Counted from the stretch's first letter, positions 16,926 through 26,193 are shown. The stretch: DNA of 64,000 bases from Methanolapillus ohkumae (GCF_032594355.1 NZ_CP131061.1:496001-560000), one strand, 5' to 3'. Notes: generated by a model from the letters alone, not told the origin. Program-made: numbers and translations.

Positions 16926-17756
16926 ATGGCAGAAAAATCAGACCCAAATCAAATTCACGACGGTTCCGACAAAGCATGTCCGGAAGATGACGATAATTAC
17001 TTTGCGGATGAGATCATTGAGCCGAAAATTGCGAAATACATACGATGGGGACTTATTTTTATCTTAATTCTCAGCGTTCTTTTGTTCGTTTACCGGTATT
17101 TGACCGGTTTTGACACAGAATTGGCAACGGACGAATTTTTGGAAAACGAGTTTTTCTTCTTGTTTTTCACAACAATGACGCTGATTTATTTATTCCTTCC
17201 CAAATTCGTTCAAAAGAAAATGAAATTTGTCGCTGATCCGTGGCTGGTCATTGTTATTGTTTTATTCATTTTCGCAGGCTCCTTTTTAGGTCAAGGCCTC
17301 AACTTCTTTGAGCGTTTTCCATGGTGGGATGTGTTCCTCCATACGATTTCCGGTATCATTCTCGGATTGATTGCTTTTGCGCTGACATCCGCACTCAACG
17401 AGTCCAAAGATTGTGGCATTAAATTAAATCCGTTTTATGTCGCCTTGTTTTCTTTCACGTTTGCGATTGCGGTTGGCGCTCTTTGGGAAATTGTGGAATA
17501 CTTGTTTGATTGGTTTTTGGCAACCACCATGCAGTGCTGGGATCAAGATCCATCTCTTTACATCACCGGGCGGATTTACCAAGGAGCCGGACTCATCGAC
17601 ACGATGGAAGATTTAATTGTGGACACGCTTGGCGCGTTGTTTGTGTCCACGGTCGGCTACTTCTATTTGTCACGCGGAAAACCGTTCATGAGAGGAAAAC
17701 GATTGAGGACAAAAGAGCAGCAAAATGAAAATAAGGAACATAAGGAAAAAAAGTAA
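16926..17756 (+). CDS. Integral membrane protein, DUF2238/YjdF-like
   Basis: A 276-aa protein with an acidic soluble N-terminus (residues 1-35), then about six hydrophobic helices and a basic C-terminal tail. The segment WWDVFLHTISGIILG, the conserved WEIVEYLFD and the DTMEDLIVDTLGA motif in the last helices match the DUF2238/YjdF type of membrane proteins. These proteins have no established function. The conserved His, Glu and Asp in the membrane part suggest ion or metal binding, which is only a guess. It stands alone and has a good terminator. Confidence 0.75.
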   Translation: MAEKSDPNQIHDGSDKACPEDDDNYFADEIIEPKIAKYIRWGLIFILILSVLLFVYRYLTGFDTELATDEFLENEFFFLFFTTMTLIYLFLPKFVQKKMKFVADPWLVIVIVLFIFAGSFLGQGLNFFERFPWWDVFLHTISGIILGLIAFALTSALNESKDCGIKLNPFYVALFSFTFAIAVGALWEIVEYLFDWFLATTMQCWDQDPSLYITGRIYQGAGLIDTMEDLIVDTLGALFVSTVGYFYLSRGKPFMRGKRLRTKEQQNENKEHKEKK

Positions 17757-17773
17757 AAATAAAATACGAATCA

Positions 17774-17820
17774 GTGGAACCGTCAAAATTTTAATGGGCG
17801 GTTCCGGTCTTATTTTTTAT
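17774..17820 (+). terminator. Terminator after the membrane protein gene
   Basis: GGAACCG at 17776-17782 pairs with CGGTTCC at 17799-17805, then a T-rich tract follows. Confidence 0.7.
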
Positions 17821-17831
17821 TTTTCTATTTT

Positions 17832-17857
17832 GATTTGATTTGATTTGATTTGATTTT
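17832..17857. repeat. GATTT pentanucleotide repeat
   Basis: Five GATTT units open the T-rich lead-in to the first composite repeat island. Confidence 0.7.
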
Positions 17858-17898
17858 TTTATTTTTATTTGATTTTTTTGTTTTTGCTTTTGTTTTTT

Positions 17899-17965
17899 GC
17901 GCCGCCCCGCGCGTTATAGCGACATATTTTTGAATTATTCCACAAAAGACGATGGGCAGTTTTTC
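17899..17965 (+). repeat. GC-rich island core, copy A
   Basis: A T-rich tract leads into GCCGCCCCGCGCGTTATAGCG, then ACATATTTTTG and, about 30 bases on, a GATGGGCAG block before a new T-run. It shares this layout with seven other intergenic copies in the window. Confidence 0.7.
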
Positions 17966-18028
17966 ATTTTACAGTTTTTTTTCGCAATTTTTTCTGTTTA
18001 TTTTAGATTTGCTGCAATTTTTCTGCCA

Positions 18029-18112
18029 ACATATCTGTTTTATGAACAATCCGATTCAATCAGATGCGAAACGCATCTGATTGAATCGGATGAGTTTGCT
18101 TGGATCGATAAA
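18029..18112 (+). repeat. Hairpin repeat P1 with conserved flanks
   Basis: Perfect inverted repeat with 18-bp arms: CCGATTCAATCAGATGCG (18051-18068), loop AAA, and its exact complement (18072-18089). Conserved flanks are GCCAACATATC and AACAAT on the left and TTGCTTGGATCGATA on the right. Identical hairpins occur at 41146 and 57171 and a compensated variant at 30118. Confidence 0.85.
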
Positions 18113-18186
18113 AAGAGGAAAAAGAAAAAAAACAGAGGAAAAAGGAAAAAAGAACGAAGAAAAAAATATCATATCGATTGCGACCG

Positions 18187-18268
18187 ATAGGGGTTGCATT
18201 CGCGAAGCGAACTTTGGCACAAGTTATCCCACCGCCCCTGAAAAATCCGCGAAGCGAATTTTTTCAAA
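18187..18268 (+). repeat. Island tail with GCGAAGCGAA hairpins
   Basis: GGGGTTGCATTCGCGAAGCG, then AACTTTGG and a CCCTGAAAAATCCGCGAAGC hairpin before T-runs. A matching tail occurs at 30208-30294, and a related hairpin (ATTCCGAGCGCAGCGAGGAAT) at 50050-50080. Confidence 0.6.
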
Positions 18269-19121
18269 CATCCGCTTCTTCATACGTTTTTTTCAGCAAA
18301 AGCGCATCTTTTTCAATATTCGGGCTTTCACAAATAATCGTGCCGCAGGCACCGAATTCTTTGAAAACTTTCATCAAGTCCTTGTAATTCATGTCCGATT
18401 CATCCAAAAAGAGATGATTTCTCTCTCCTTTGGCCGAATACTCAATTCCGGAAATGTGGCAATGCATTGTTAAAAGTCCTTCCTTTCCCAACCGGTTCTC
18501 GATTTTTTCAAAAATTTGAAAAAATTCCGCATAAGTATTATGTTTTCCATCCCGGGCATGAATGTGTGAAAAATCAAAGCACGGCAAAACACCATCGATT
18601 TCCGCCGACAGAGACAGCAATTCATCCACATCTCCAAATTGCGTGGCTTTTCCGGTTGTTTCCGGTCTTAATATTGCCGGAATTCCTTCGTCGGCAAGCG
18701 TATTTTTTAAATCCGTCATTCGCTGAAAAACCCGGTCGTAGACGGTTTTCTGATCGTCTTTTAAGTAAAAAGCGGGATGAAAAACAATATTTTGCGCCGA
18801 ACACAAATTCCCGACGCGGGCAGAATCATAAATTCGCTTCACACTGGCCACCAATTTCTCTTCTTCCGCCGCGTTTAAATTAATGTAGTACGGACCATGA
18901 ACGCTCAGCGCAATATTGTGTTCTTTGGCGGCGGCTTGCACATCGGCCGCGGTTTTGTCATTCATCCGAACGCCGTGGACAAATTCAAGTTCCATGCAAT
19001 CCAGCCCGAGTGCCCGAACTTGTTTGATTCCGGACAGCGTATCCGGCTTGGGCGAACTGATCGGAACGCCGGCGGTTCCAAAAAGCAATTTATTTTGTCT
19101 TTTCGCATGAGAGACAGTCAT
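18264..19121 (-). CDS. nfo: Endonuclease IV-type AP endonuclease (TIM barrel)
   Basis: A 285-aa TIM barrel of the AP endonuclease family 2, which cleaves abasic sites using three metal ions. Residues fitting the metal ligands are SVHGPYYINL (His near residue 74), FHPAFYL (His near 116), PETTGK (Glu near 154), CFDFSHIHAR (Asp and His near 190), MHCHISG and ICESP (Glu near 264). The start is ATG 19121. No ribosome-binding site was needed to decide it, since it begins directly before the GTAGVPISSP strand. It lies just downstream of the coaD pair on the same strand. Confidence 0.88.
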   Translation of the reverse strand: MTVSHAKRQNKLLFGTAGVPISSPKPDTLSGIKQVRALGLDCMELEFVHGVRMNDKTAADVQAAAKEHNIALSVHGPYYINLNAAEEEKLVASVKRIYDSARVGNLCSAQNIVFHPAFYLKDDQKTVYDRVFQRMTDLKNTLADEGIPAILRPETTGKATQFGDVDELLSLSAEIDGVLPCFDFSHIHARDGKHNTYAEFFQIFEKIENRLGKEGLLTMHCHISGIEYSAKGERNHLFLDESDMNYKDLMKVFKEFGACGTIICESPNIEKDALLLKKTYEEADV

Positions 19122-19136
19122 CTTTTTTCCTCCGAT

Positions 19137-19478
19137 TTATCCGACAATTCCCAAATGGCGGACAATTTCTTTTCTTTTTTCAGGAGACACTTTATCGGCG
19201 ACCAGCTGCAAAAAACTGTCCCGGTCATCGTCATCCAAACTCATCACTTCTTCTTTGTCCGCAAGAACCATATCCGCCAAATAGTTTACTTCCTCCGGGT
19301 CCAAAAGATACAACCGTTCTCGAAAATCATCCGCGTCTTGTGCGAAACGGTGGGAAATCGGGCGGAGAATGAACGGAAAATCATGGCCGGCGCCGGAATC
19401 CACGCTTCCTCCCGTTTCGGGAGCAAGCTTCTTAAAAATGCGTTGGTCTTGTTCTGAAAATTTTCGTCCCATTCTCAT
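19137..19478 (-). CDS. Conserved small archaeal hypothetical protein, 113 aa
   Basis: Function unknown. The soluble protein has an N-terminal FSEQDQRIFKKLAPETGG segment, a central FPFILRPISHRFAQDADDFRERL block and a helical, acidic C-terminal half (LDDDDRDSFLQLVADKVSPEKR). It looks like a conserved methanogen protein rather than a spurious ORF. Its ATG overlaps the coaD stop by 4 bases (ATGA), so it is translationally coupled to coaD; an ATG at 19472 is the alternative. Confidence 0.75.
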   Translation of the reverse strand: MRMGRKFSEQDQRIFKKLAPETGGSVDSGAGHDFPFILRPISHRFAQDADDFRERLYLLDPEEVNYLADMVLADKEEVMSLDDDDRDSFLQLVADKVSPEKRKEIVRHLGIVG

Positions 19479-20011
19479 TTCTCCGTCTTTTTATTTTGAT
19501 TTTTACTTGGATTGTTATGTTGATTTAATTGCCTTTGAATCCGCCCATACTTATCGATTTCTCCTTTGTAAATCCGGGTGGATGAAATCGGAATGTTGTC
19601 CTGCGCCATCACAAAATCCACTTCGCAAATTTGAATTTCGGACCGTCCGTTTTCTTTTCGGATTTGATTAATTTTTTCGGCACCGCTTCGGGTTTCGGGA
19701 GATATGACAATAAAATCGAAATCTTCGGAAGCGGCCGGACCAATCGGATCATTTAATTTCGTAATCAAGAAGCAGTCTCCCAAAAGTCCGTATTTTTGAA
19801 TCAGGTGATTTGCTTGTTTTTCAATTTCCTTTTTCCGGGTTTCGTAATCCGAAACGGCATGACTTTTTTTTTGGGTCATTTCATCAGAGGTGAGTCCGAT
19901 ATGGACGAAGCCGCCGCCGGATTCTTTTAAAATCAGAAAAGCCCGCTCAATTAATCGGGAATGGCCGGCGTGCAGATACTCAAAAGTTCCGCCCAAAACA
20001 ACTTTTACCAT
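19475..20011 (-). CDS. coaD: Archaeal phosphopantetheine adenylyltransferase
   Basis: Transfers AMP to 4'-phosphopantetheine in coenzyme A synthesis. A nucleotidyltransferase fold of 178 aa from ATG 20011, beginning MVKVVLGGTFEYLHAGHSRL with the GGTF and HxGH nucleotide-binding motifs, and ending with the ISSTRI motif (near residue 150). A longer start at 20089 would add a Lys/Asn-rich stretch and is rejected. It is followed with overlap by the 113-aa gene and then by the endonuclease IV-type gene. Confidence 0.92.
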   Translation of the reverse strand: MVKVVLGGTFEYLHAGHSRLIERAFLILKESGGGFVHIGLTSDEMTQKKSHAVSDYETRKKEIEKQANHLIQKYGLLGDCFLITKLNDPIGPAASEDFDFIVISPETRSGAEKINQIRKENGRSEIQICEVDFVMAQDNIPISSTRIYKGEIDKYGRIQRQLNQHNNPSKNQNKKTEK

Positions 20012-20362
20012 GTACGAAAAACAGGGCGGATAATTAATAATCTTTTGCTTTTGATTTTTCTCATATTTCTTTATATTTCTCAATTTCATATTTCTTCAAT
20101 ATTTTTCAATATTATTGCCGATTTTAAAATAATATAGATATAAATTCAAATCAAAATTATTAAAAAAGCTAAAAATAGGGGGCGGCTTGTCTGCTCTTTG
20201 CCGGCGGACTGAATTACTTTCACTTCGCTCACTTTAGTTATTTATAACGTGTCCACCTATGTGGGGGTAATTCATGCACCCGGTGAAAATTGACTTGAAT
20301 TATTTAGTTGGTTTATTAAATTACGAATAAAAATTGTGCATCAATAAAAGGAGATTTAAATT
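20012..20362. other. Intergenic region upstream of radA
   Basis: About 350 bases with a GC-richer patch (20178-20285) containing GGGGGCGGCTTG and TTCACTTCGCTCAC. It resembles the hairpin material of the composite islands but matches no single class. No gene or clear RNA is visible. Confidence 0.3.
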
Positions 20363-21340
20363 ATGGCGGAAATGCTTTTAGAAGACCTTCCCGGCGTCGG
20401 CCCGGCAACAGCGGAAAAATTAAAAGAAGCGGGATTTGCAACCATTGAATCCATAGCGGTCGCGTCTCCGGCGGAACTTGGGACTTCCGCAGATATCGGC
20501 GAAGCGACGGCCGCAAAAATTATTGCGGCAGCAAGACCGGCGGCGGATATCGGCGGGTTTGAAACCGGCGATATGGTTTTTGAGCGGCGCCTTCACATCG
20601 GGAAAATCAAAACCGGATGTTCTGAATTTGATGAAATGATGGGCGGTGGAATTGAAAGTCAATCCATTACGGAAATTTACGGTGAATTCGGGTCCGGAAA
20701 GACACAGGTTGCGCACCAATTGGCGGTCAATGTCCAATTGCCGGAAGAATATGGGGGCCTTGACGGCTCCGTCATTATTATTGACACGGAAAACACTTTC
20801 CGTCCGGACCGGATTAAGCAAATGGTTGAAGGCCGCGCTTCCGAACTCGGTCTTGAATTGGACGCTGATGAGGTTCTTCGAAACATTCACGTGGCACGCG
20901 CGTACAATTCCAATCACCAAATATTGCTTGTGGATTCTGCACTTGATTTAGCAAACGAACTGAAAGATTCCGGGCGCCCGGTAAAGCTTTTAATTGTTGA
21001 TTCCCTCACCGCACACTTCCGTGCGGAATACATCGGCCGCGGAACCCTTGCCGACCGCCAACAAAAATTAAACAAACATTTGCATGGCCTCCAGCGGTTC
21101 GCGAACTTAAACAACGCGGTTGTTTTGGTCACCAACCAAGTGATGTCCAAGCCGGATGTGTTTTTCGGGGACCCGACAAAACCCATCGGCGGGCATATTT
21201 TGGGACACACGGCGACATTTAGGCTGTACATCCGAAAATCCAAAGGTGACAAAAGAATTGTTAAATTGATCGACTCGCCCAACCTGCCGGAAGGCGAAGC
21301 GGTTATCGCGGTGACCAAAGACGGAGTCACAAATGCTTGA
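20363..21340 (+). CDS. radA: DNA repair and recombination protein RadA
   Basis: Archaeal RecA/Rad51 recombinase, 325 aa, which forms ATP-dependent filaments on single-stranded DNA for strand exchange. The N-terminal helix-hairpin-helix domain (LPGVGPATAEKLKEAGF, near residue 10) is followed by the core with Walker A GEFGSGKTQ (near 105), the ATP-cap region and Walker B LLIVDSLTAHFRAEYIGRG (near 212), then the VVLVTNQV loop. The ATG has the ribosome-binding site AGGAG. It is a single gene ended by a perfect hairpin that contains its stop codon. Confidence 0.98.
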   Translation: MAEMLLEDLPGVGPATAEKLKEAGFATIESIAVASPAELGTSADIGEATAAKIIAAARPAADIGGFETGDMVFERRLHIGKIKTGCSEFDEMMGGGIESQSITEIYGEFGSGKTQVAHQLAVNVQLPEEYGGLDGSVIIIDTENTFRPDRIKQMVEGRASELGLELDADEVLRNIHVARAYNSNHQILLVDSALDLANELKDSGRPVKLLIVDSLTAHFRAEYIGRGTLADRQQKLNKHLHGLQRFANLNNAVVLVTNQVMSKPDVFFGDPTKPIGGHILGHTATFRLYIRKSKGDKRIVKLIDSPNLPEGEAVIAVTKDGVTNA

Positions 21341-21368
21341 TTTTAAATCAAGCATTTTTTTCATTTTT
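21333..21368 (+). terminator. Terminator of radA
   Basis: An 11-bp perfect stem (ATGCTTGATTT with AAATCAAGCAT, 21333-21355) is followed by a long T-run. The TGA stop lies inside the stem. Confidence 0.85.
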
Positions 21369-21470
21369 TTCTCCATCTTTTTTTTATTTTTTCATTTTTT
21401 TCTCCATCTTTTTTTTATTTTTTCATTTTTTTCTCCATCTTTTTTTTATTTTTTCATTTTCTTTTTTTGA
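21356..21470. repeat. T-rich ~37-bp tandem repeat
   Basis: Three near-identical copies of a pyrimidine unit containing TTTTTTTCTCCATC lie between the radA terminator and the priL promoter. Confidence 0.75.
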
Positions 21471-21484
21471 AAAAGAACCTCATC

Positions 21485-21494
21485 TTTTATATAA
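21485..21494 (+). promoter_or_regulatory. TATA box for priL
   Basis: TTTTATATAA is centred about 30 bases before the priL ATG, implying a leaderless or very short-leader transcript. Confidence 0.5.
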
Positions 21495-21518
21495 TTCCAA
21501 ACCCAATGAAAGACAGGT

Positions 21519-22586
21519 ATGTCTCCGCAAGACCTTGCTCTTTTACCGTTTTTGACCGAAGCGTCTGATTATGTCGAAGGATTGGATTTTTCTCTGGATT
21601 CTTTAATGACAGCCCGGGCTTTTGAGTCGGCACGCCGCCGGGGTTTTGAACGGGTGGCGGAGTCCATTGACGGTGAAATTTCCAAGCCGTCTTTTGGGTC
21701 GGACGGGGAAATGCTTTCCGAACTTTTATCTTATCCTTATGCCCGCATCTTGGTTTCTTGCGTGAATGAACCGGCACTCATTCGAAAATATGCGCTTTCT
21801 GAAGCGAAAGCCGCTTATTCGATTTTAAAAAAATGGACGGACAAGTCTCCTGAAATATTATTAGAAGTTGGCGGAGACTTTGATATTTTGGCCAACGATG
21901 ACGGGGCTCATGTTCACATTTATTTTTCTGACTACATTCGCTATTCTTTATCGATGCGGGATCTGTCCTGGAAATTGGTCAACCGGCATTTGGTGAATGG
22001 ATTTGCGGAGGTATCTCGGGATGAATTTGCGCGGCTTTTGCAGGAAGCGGTTCGAAAAAAAATTGAACATTCGCTGCCGGTTCCAAACATTCCCGAAGAA
22101 ATTTCAGCACAATGCAACAGTTACGTTTCGGAGCTTAAAGTTCTCTATGAGTCGAAACGAAAAGATATGGGCGATACGGATTTTGGTGAAGTTGATTTTG
22201 CTTTATTTCCACCATGTATCAGCAAATCGATTTCAGATGTGAAATCCGGTGTTAACTTGGCGCATTCTATGCGTTTTGCGCTGGTGTCGTTTTTGCTCAA
22301 CATCGGAATGACGTCGGATGACATTGTCAATCTGTTTAACATTTCACCGGACTTTAGCGAAGAAAAAACACGCTATCAGGTGGAGCATATTGCCCACAAT
22401 GAATACAAAACACCGGCATGTGCCACCATGATGACATATGGGAACTGTGCCAAAAAAGACAAAACCTGTGAACAAATCAAACATCCGCTGAGTTATTATC
22501 AACGTAAAATTTTCTTTAAACGAAAAGATGAAGGACTTTTGGCGGAAATTCAAGGTCAGGCCGTTTCCGGAAAAGAAATGAATTAA
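21519..22586 (+). CDS. priL: DNA primase large subunit PriL
   Basis: Regulatory subunit of the archaeal/eukaryotic primase; with PriS it makes replication primers. The 355-aa protein has the helical N-terminal domain and the C-terminal iron-sulfur domain. Four Cys fit the [4Fe-4S] ligands: FPPCISK (near residue 231), TPACATMM (near 299), YGNCAK (near 308) and KTCEQIKHPLSYY (near 315), the last matching the usual C-x-HPL-x-YY ending. It is preceded by its own TATA box and followed by the IS30 element. Confidence 0.95.
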   Translation: MSPQDLALLPFLTEASDYVEGLDFSLDSLMTARAFESARRRGFERVAESIDGEISKPSFGSDGEMLSELLSYPYARILVSCVNEPALIRKYALSEAKAAYSILKKWTDKSPEILLEVGGDFDILANDDGAHVHIYFSDYIRYSLSMRDLSWKLVNRHLVNGFAEVSRDEFARLLQEAVRKKIEHSLPVPNIPEEISAQCNSYVSELKVLYESKRKDMGDTDFGEVDFALFPPCISKSISDVKSGVNLAHSMRFALVSFLLNIGMTSDDIVNLFNISPDFSEEKTRYQVEHIAHNEYKTPACATMMTYGNCAKKDKTCEQIKHPLSYYQRKIFFKRKDEGLLAEIQGQAVSGKEMN

Positions 22587-22614
22587 TAATTTATCATATT
22601 TTTCAATTCTTATC

Positions 22615-23696
22615 TTCAATCAAGAAGTGCATAATTTCATGACTTCCAAAGGAGTCATGAAATTTAAACACTTTCTTGGCCTGTTATTCAGCCACTCTTC
22701 TAATTCTTTCACTTGTTTTATTGAAATCAATGAAAAATTTGTACTTTTAGGGAATATTCTTCTAATTATCCCGATCGTGTTTTCCACCGTTCCTTTTTCC
22801 CAACTGGAATAGGTATGACAGAAATAAGTATCAATATCCAACTCATCCTTCAATCTCATATGAGCAGCATTCTCTGTCCCATTATCGAAAGTGATTGTTT
22901 TTCTGAATGCCGGATCCAGTTGTTTTAAAGTAGCAATCGCCTTTTCCATCATTTCATGAGCAGATTTATCATTCAACAAATTAATCCAGGTATATCGCGT
23001 AACCCGATCCACAATTACCTGAAGGCATGATTTAGATTTTTGTGACCCCAAAGTGTCAATTTCAAAATCGCCCACTCTGATTCTGAGATTTACAAACTCG
23101 GGTCTATCCTCAATTGAAACTCTGTTTGATATCTTTCCTTCATGCTTTTTTGATTCCTTTCCTCTTTTCCTTCTGATTCGATGATGTCTTGGCAGATACT
23201 GAATTAATTCTTTCCCGACAGAATAGATGTATCGATAAATTGATTCATAATTGGTCTTGAGATTTGGATAATCCATGGATATTCTTTTAGCAATTTGTTC
23301 CGGCGTCCATCGGTTTTTCAATTTTTCATGAACGTACCGGCGAATATATCTATCCTTCAATATTTCCTTCTTTGCAGCATCATACTTTCGTTTTTCGCTT
23401 CTTTTATGTGCTTGGAGAGGATTATAGCACACATCATTATGTGGTGGTTGATTCCGCTTTAATTCCCGGGAAACAGTTGATTGTGAACAGCCAATCACGG
23501 TTGCAATCTGAGTTTGAGTACATTTCTATGATTTGTACATTCCAATGTCTATTCGTTGTTCTAATTCTAGGTGCGAATATTTTTTATCTTTCAATGTGTT
23601 TTGCATCATGGGTGCTTTCCTCTTCTTTTTGTGCAAGAATTAGATAAGTTAAGCACCCACATTATTTTTTCGGAGATTATGCACTTCTCCATTGAA
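22615..23696. mobile_element. IS30-family insertion sequence
   Basis: About 1.08 kb bounded by imperfect terminal inverted repeats of 24 bp. The left end (22615-22638) begins TTCAATCAAGAAGTGCATAA and the right end (23673-23696, read inward) begins TTCAATGGAGAAGTGCATAA, with three mismatches in all. It carries one transposase gene filling nearly the whole length. I found no convincing target-site duplication, so the exact ends are uncertain by a few bases. It sits between priL and an AT-rich spacer. Confidence 0.8.
22620..23609 (-). CDS. IS30-family transposase with an in-frame UAG codon
   Basis: DDE transposase of the IS30 family. From ATG 23609 the frame encodes 329 positions, with a TAG at 23526-23528 (about codon 28) inside the N-terminal helix-turn-helix region. 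Around it, HLELEQRIDIGMYKS-(amber)-KCTQTQIA aligns without any gap to the usual IS30 HLTLEER...QREIA pattern, so a single codon is changed and there is no frameshift. Downstream come IGCSQSTVSRELKRN, the DDE core with GDFEIDTL, TFDNGTEN and KGTVENTIGIIRR, and a normal C-terminus. In a pyrrolysine-decoding archaeon the product could be full length. Otherwise translation would have to restart at GTG 23498, losing part of the DNA-binding domain. Confidence 0.85.
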
Positions 23697-24283
23697 TGTG
23701 GGATTTTTTATTATTTCTGATTTTTTATTATTTCAATTTTTCAATTTTTTATTTTTCTGATTTTTATTTTTTAATTATTTTCAAGGATTTTTCTAAATCT
23801 TTCATTTTTTTATTTTTGTCTTAATTTTTAGAAATAAAAAGGTCAAATAAATTTATCAAATCCAAATCGAAATATTTCTTCTTATCTTGGTTTTTCTGTT
23901 TTTTTATTTTTTGGTTGCTTTTATTTACTTATATTTTACTATTCTTATAATTTCGAATAGTTTAAATATAATTTGAATAATCTGGTTGGATAGGCAACTG
24001 CAAAAATTTATTTTTTATTTTTGCTCGTCTTTTTAAGGCTAAATATAAATAAATTGGACGACTTTATTTTATTATAATTATAATAATGATGTAATAAATA
24101 TAATTCATTATTATAATTTTTTGAATATATCTAAAAATAATTAAAAATAATTAAAAATTATTAAAAATAATTAAAAATAATTCAAAATAATTAAAAATTA
24201 TTAAAAATAACCGGACTTAAAATCGATATGTGTTATTAGAAATTAAAAAGAACTCAATTCAAAATCAATTTAGAATTTATAAA
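23697..24283. other. AT-rich intergenic region
   Basis: About 590 bases of T- and A-rich sequence between the insertion sequence and the regulator gene. It ends in an array of AAAAATAATT-type 10-11-bp repeats (24130-24210). No gene or RNA is visible. Confidence 0.5.
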
Positions 24284-24685
24284 ATGGCAGGTGTTTTTTT
24301 GAAAGATTATGAAATAAAAGTATTGGATGAGGATGACTTGTTATTTGCGAATCATTTAAAGAATCTGGGAATTCAAAAAAATGTCGCATTGACATTGACT
24401 TATCTCCTTAATGTGGAAGAAGCGTCTTCACGGGAAATTGAAATCGGAACCGGGCTGCGTCAGCCTGAAATCAGCTTGGCACTTTGTTACATGAAATCCA
24501 ACGGTTGGATTTCCGGACGTTTGGTCAAAGTCAATAGAAAAGGTCGCCCAATGCATGTTTATTCTTTGAAAGTCACACTGGAATATATCTTTGAACATTA
24601 CGAGGAAATCGTTTACAATAATTCTCAAGAATCCATTTTAAAAATACAACGGGTCAAAGACTTCTTAAAAAATACGGAAAAATAA
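24284..24685 (+). CDS. Predicted winged-helix transcriptional regulator
   Basis: A 133-aa protein with a MarR/TrmB-like winged helix-turn-helix. NVALTLTYLLNVEEASSREIEIGTGLRQPEISLALCYMKSNGWI (residues 36-80) gives the recognition helix and wing, and the RKGRPMHVYSL strand follows. The C-terminal helix is probably for dimerisation. It resembles predicted regulators common in Methanosarcinales (COG4738-like); targets are unknown. ATG 24284 is preferred over GTG 24230 because the upstream residues are Lys/Asn-rich and look non-coding. AT-rich repeat DNA precedes it. Confidence 0.8.
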   Translation: MAGVFLKDYEIKVLDEDDLLFANHLKNLGIQKNVALTLTYLLNVEEASSREIEIGTGLRQPEISLALCYMKSNGWISGRLVKVNRKGRPMHVYSLKVTLEYIFEHYEEIVYNNSQESILKIQRVKDFLKNTEK

Positions 24686-24875
24686 ATTACAGCCTGCTTC
24701 GTTTTTCATGGTTTTTTATTGAATCTTATTTTTATATTTATATTTGTATTGTTTTTAATACTATTGTTTCGATTAATATTTAATTAATATGTTTCCAAAT
24801 TTTATTGTTTGGAATTTCAATTTTATGTTTGAATCGTTTTTCAAATTTATTGTTTGGACAGTTTCAAATATTGTC

Positions 24876-24955
24876 CATTGTCCGCTGTCCATTGTCCGCT
24901 GTCAACTGTCCATTGTCCGCTGACCATTGTCCACTGTCCACTGTCAACTGTCTGA
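24876..24955. repeat. TGTCCACTGTCC-type short tandem repeat
   Basis: About eight irregular 7-10-bp units of CTGTCCATTGTCCG in the asd upstream region. The rest of 24686-25152 is AT-rich, with two GAGGGTTTAAC copies just before the asd ribosome-binding site. Confidence 0.65.
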
Positions 24956-25152
24956 GTTGTCAAATTTTGTTAAAATTTGATGTTGTCAAAACATTTCAAT
25001 TCCTCTACCTCTTCCTTTTTTTCTTTCTCTTCCCTATTATTTTTCATATCAGCGAAACCGTTATATTATCCATTATTTTTAATTAGCAATACCTTTTTTG
25101 AGGGTTTAACGGATTTAAACTTTTGAGGGTTTAACTTTTTGAGGTTTTGATT

Positions 25153-26193
25153 ATGGCAAAAATAAAAGTGGGAATTTTAGGTGCAACCGGCAACGTCGGA
25201 CAGCGTTTCATTCAGGTTTTGAACAATCATCCGTGGTTTGAGATTTCAGCGCTGGCCGCGTCCGAAAGAAGTGCCGGAAAAATGTATGCCGATGTGGCGG
25301 ACTGGAAAGTCGGGACGGAAATTCCGGACAGTGTTGCCGGCATTGAAGTTGTTCCGATCGATCCCAAAAATATTGACGCAGACATTGTTTTTTCGGCCCT
25401 TCCCGCCGATTTGGCGCTGACAATTGAGCCGGCTTTTGCCAAAGAAGGTTTTGTCGTTGCCAGCAATGCTTCCTCTTTTAGAATGGAAGAGGACATTCCG
25501 CTCGTCATTCCGGAAGTCAATCCCGAACATCTCGGATTGATTGATGTTCAAAAGAAAAACCGCAAATGGGACGGCTGCATTATTACCAACCCGAATTGTT
25601 CAACCATTATGATGTCGGTTACACTCAAACCACTTCTCCAATTCGGGCTTCAATCGGTTCAAGTCGCGACCATGCAAGCCATTTCCGGCGCCGGCTACAA
25701 CGGAATTTACGCCATGTCCATTTATGACAACGTGGTTCCGTTCATCGGCGGCGAAGAAGAAAAGATTGAGACGGAAAGCTTAAAAATTTTCGGAAAATTC
25801 GACGGCAAAAAAGTGGTCAACAACACGGATTTCAAAGTCAGCGCGTCTTGTAACCGGGTACCGGTCATCGACGGTCACACTGAAGCGATTTGGGCCGGCT
25901 TAAAATCTAATCCGAAGCCGGACGCGGTCAAGGAAGCTTTCTTGAAATTTGATCCGGGACTTTCCCACTTGCCGACCGAACCCAAGTATCCGATTATTGT
26001 TCGGGATGAAAAAGACCGCCCACAACCTCGTCTTGACCGGGACATGGGAAAAGGCATGAGTGTCTCGGTTGGAAGAATCCGGGAAGGCGTCGGCGGAGTC
26101 CGCTACATGGCGCTTGGACACAACACAATTCGCGGGGCTGCCGGCGCCAGCGTATTAAACGCGGAACTGATGCATAAAAAAGGTTATCTCTAA
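25153..26193 (+). CDS. asd: Aspartate-semialdehyde dehydrogenase (archaeal/fungal type)
   Basis: Reduces aspartyl phosphate to aspartate semialdehyde with NADPH, feeding lysine, threonine, methionine and isoleucine synthesis. The 346-aa protein starts MAKIKVGILGATGNVGQRF, the Rossmann motif. It has SALPAD and NPNCSTIMM with the catalytic Cys (near residue 153), the AISGAGYNG motif and SCNRVPVIDGHTE with the catalytic His. The ATG at 25153 follows GAGGT at a 7-base spacing; an in-frame TTG two codons upstream is less likely. The stop lies inside the terminator hairpin. Confidence 0.96.
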   Translation: MAKIKVGILGATGNVGQRFIQVLNNHPWFEISALAASERSAGKMYADVADWKVGTEIPDSVAGIEVVPIDPKNIDADIVFSALPADLALTIEPAFAKEGFVVASNASSFRMEEDIPLVIPEVNPEHLGLIDVQKKNRKWDGCIITNPNCSTIMMSVTLKPLLQFGLQSVQVATMQAISGAGYNGIYAMSIYDNVVPFIGGEEEKIETESLKIFGKFDGKKVVNNTDFKVSASCNRVPVIDGHTEAIWAGLKSNPKPDAVKEAFLKFDPGLSHLPTEPKYPIIVRDEKDRPQPRLDRDMGKGMSVSVGRIREGVGGVRYMALGHNTIRGAAGASVLNAELMHKKGYL

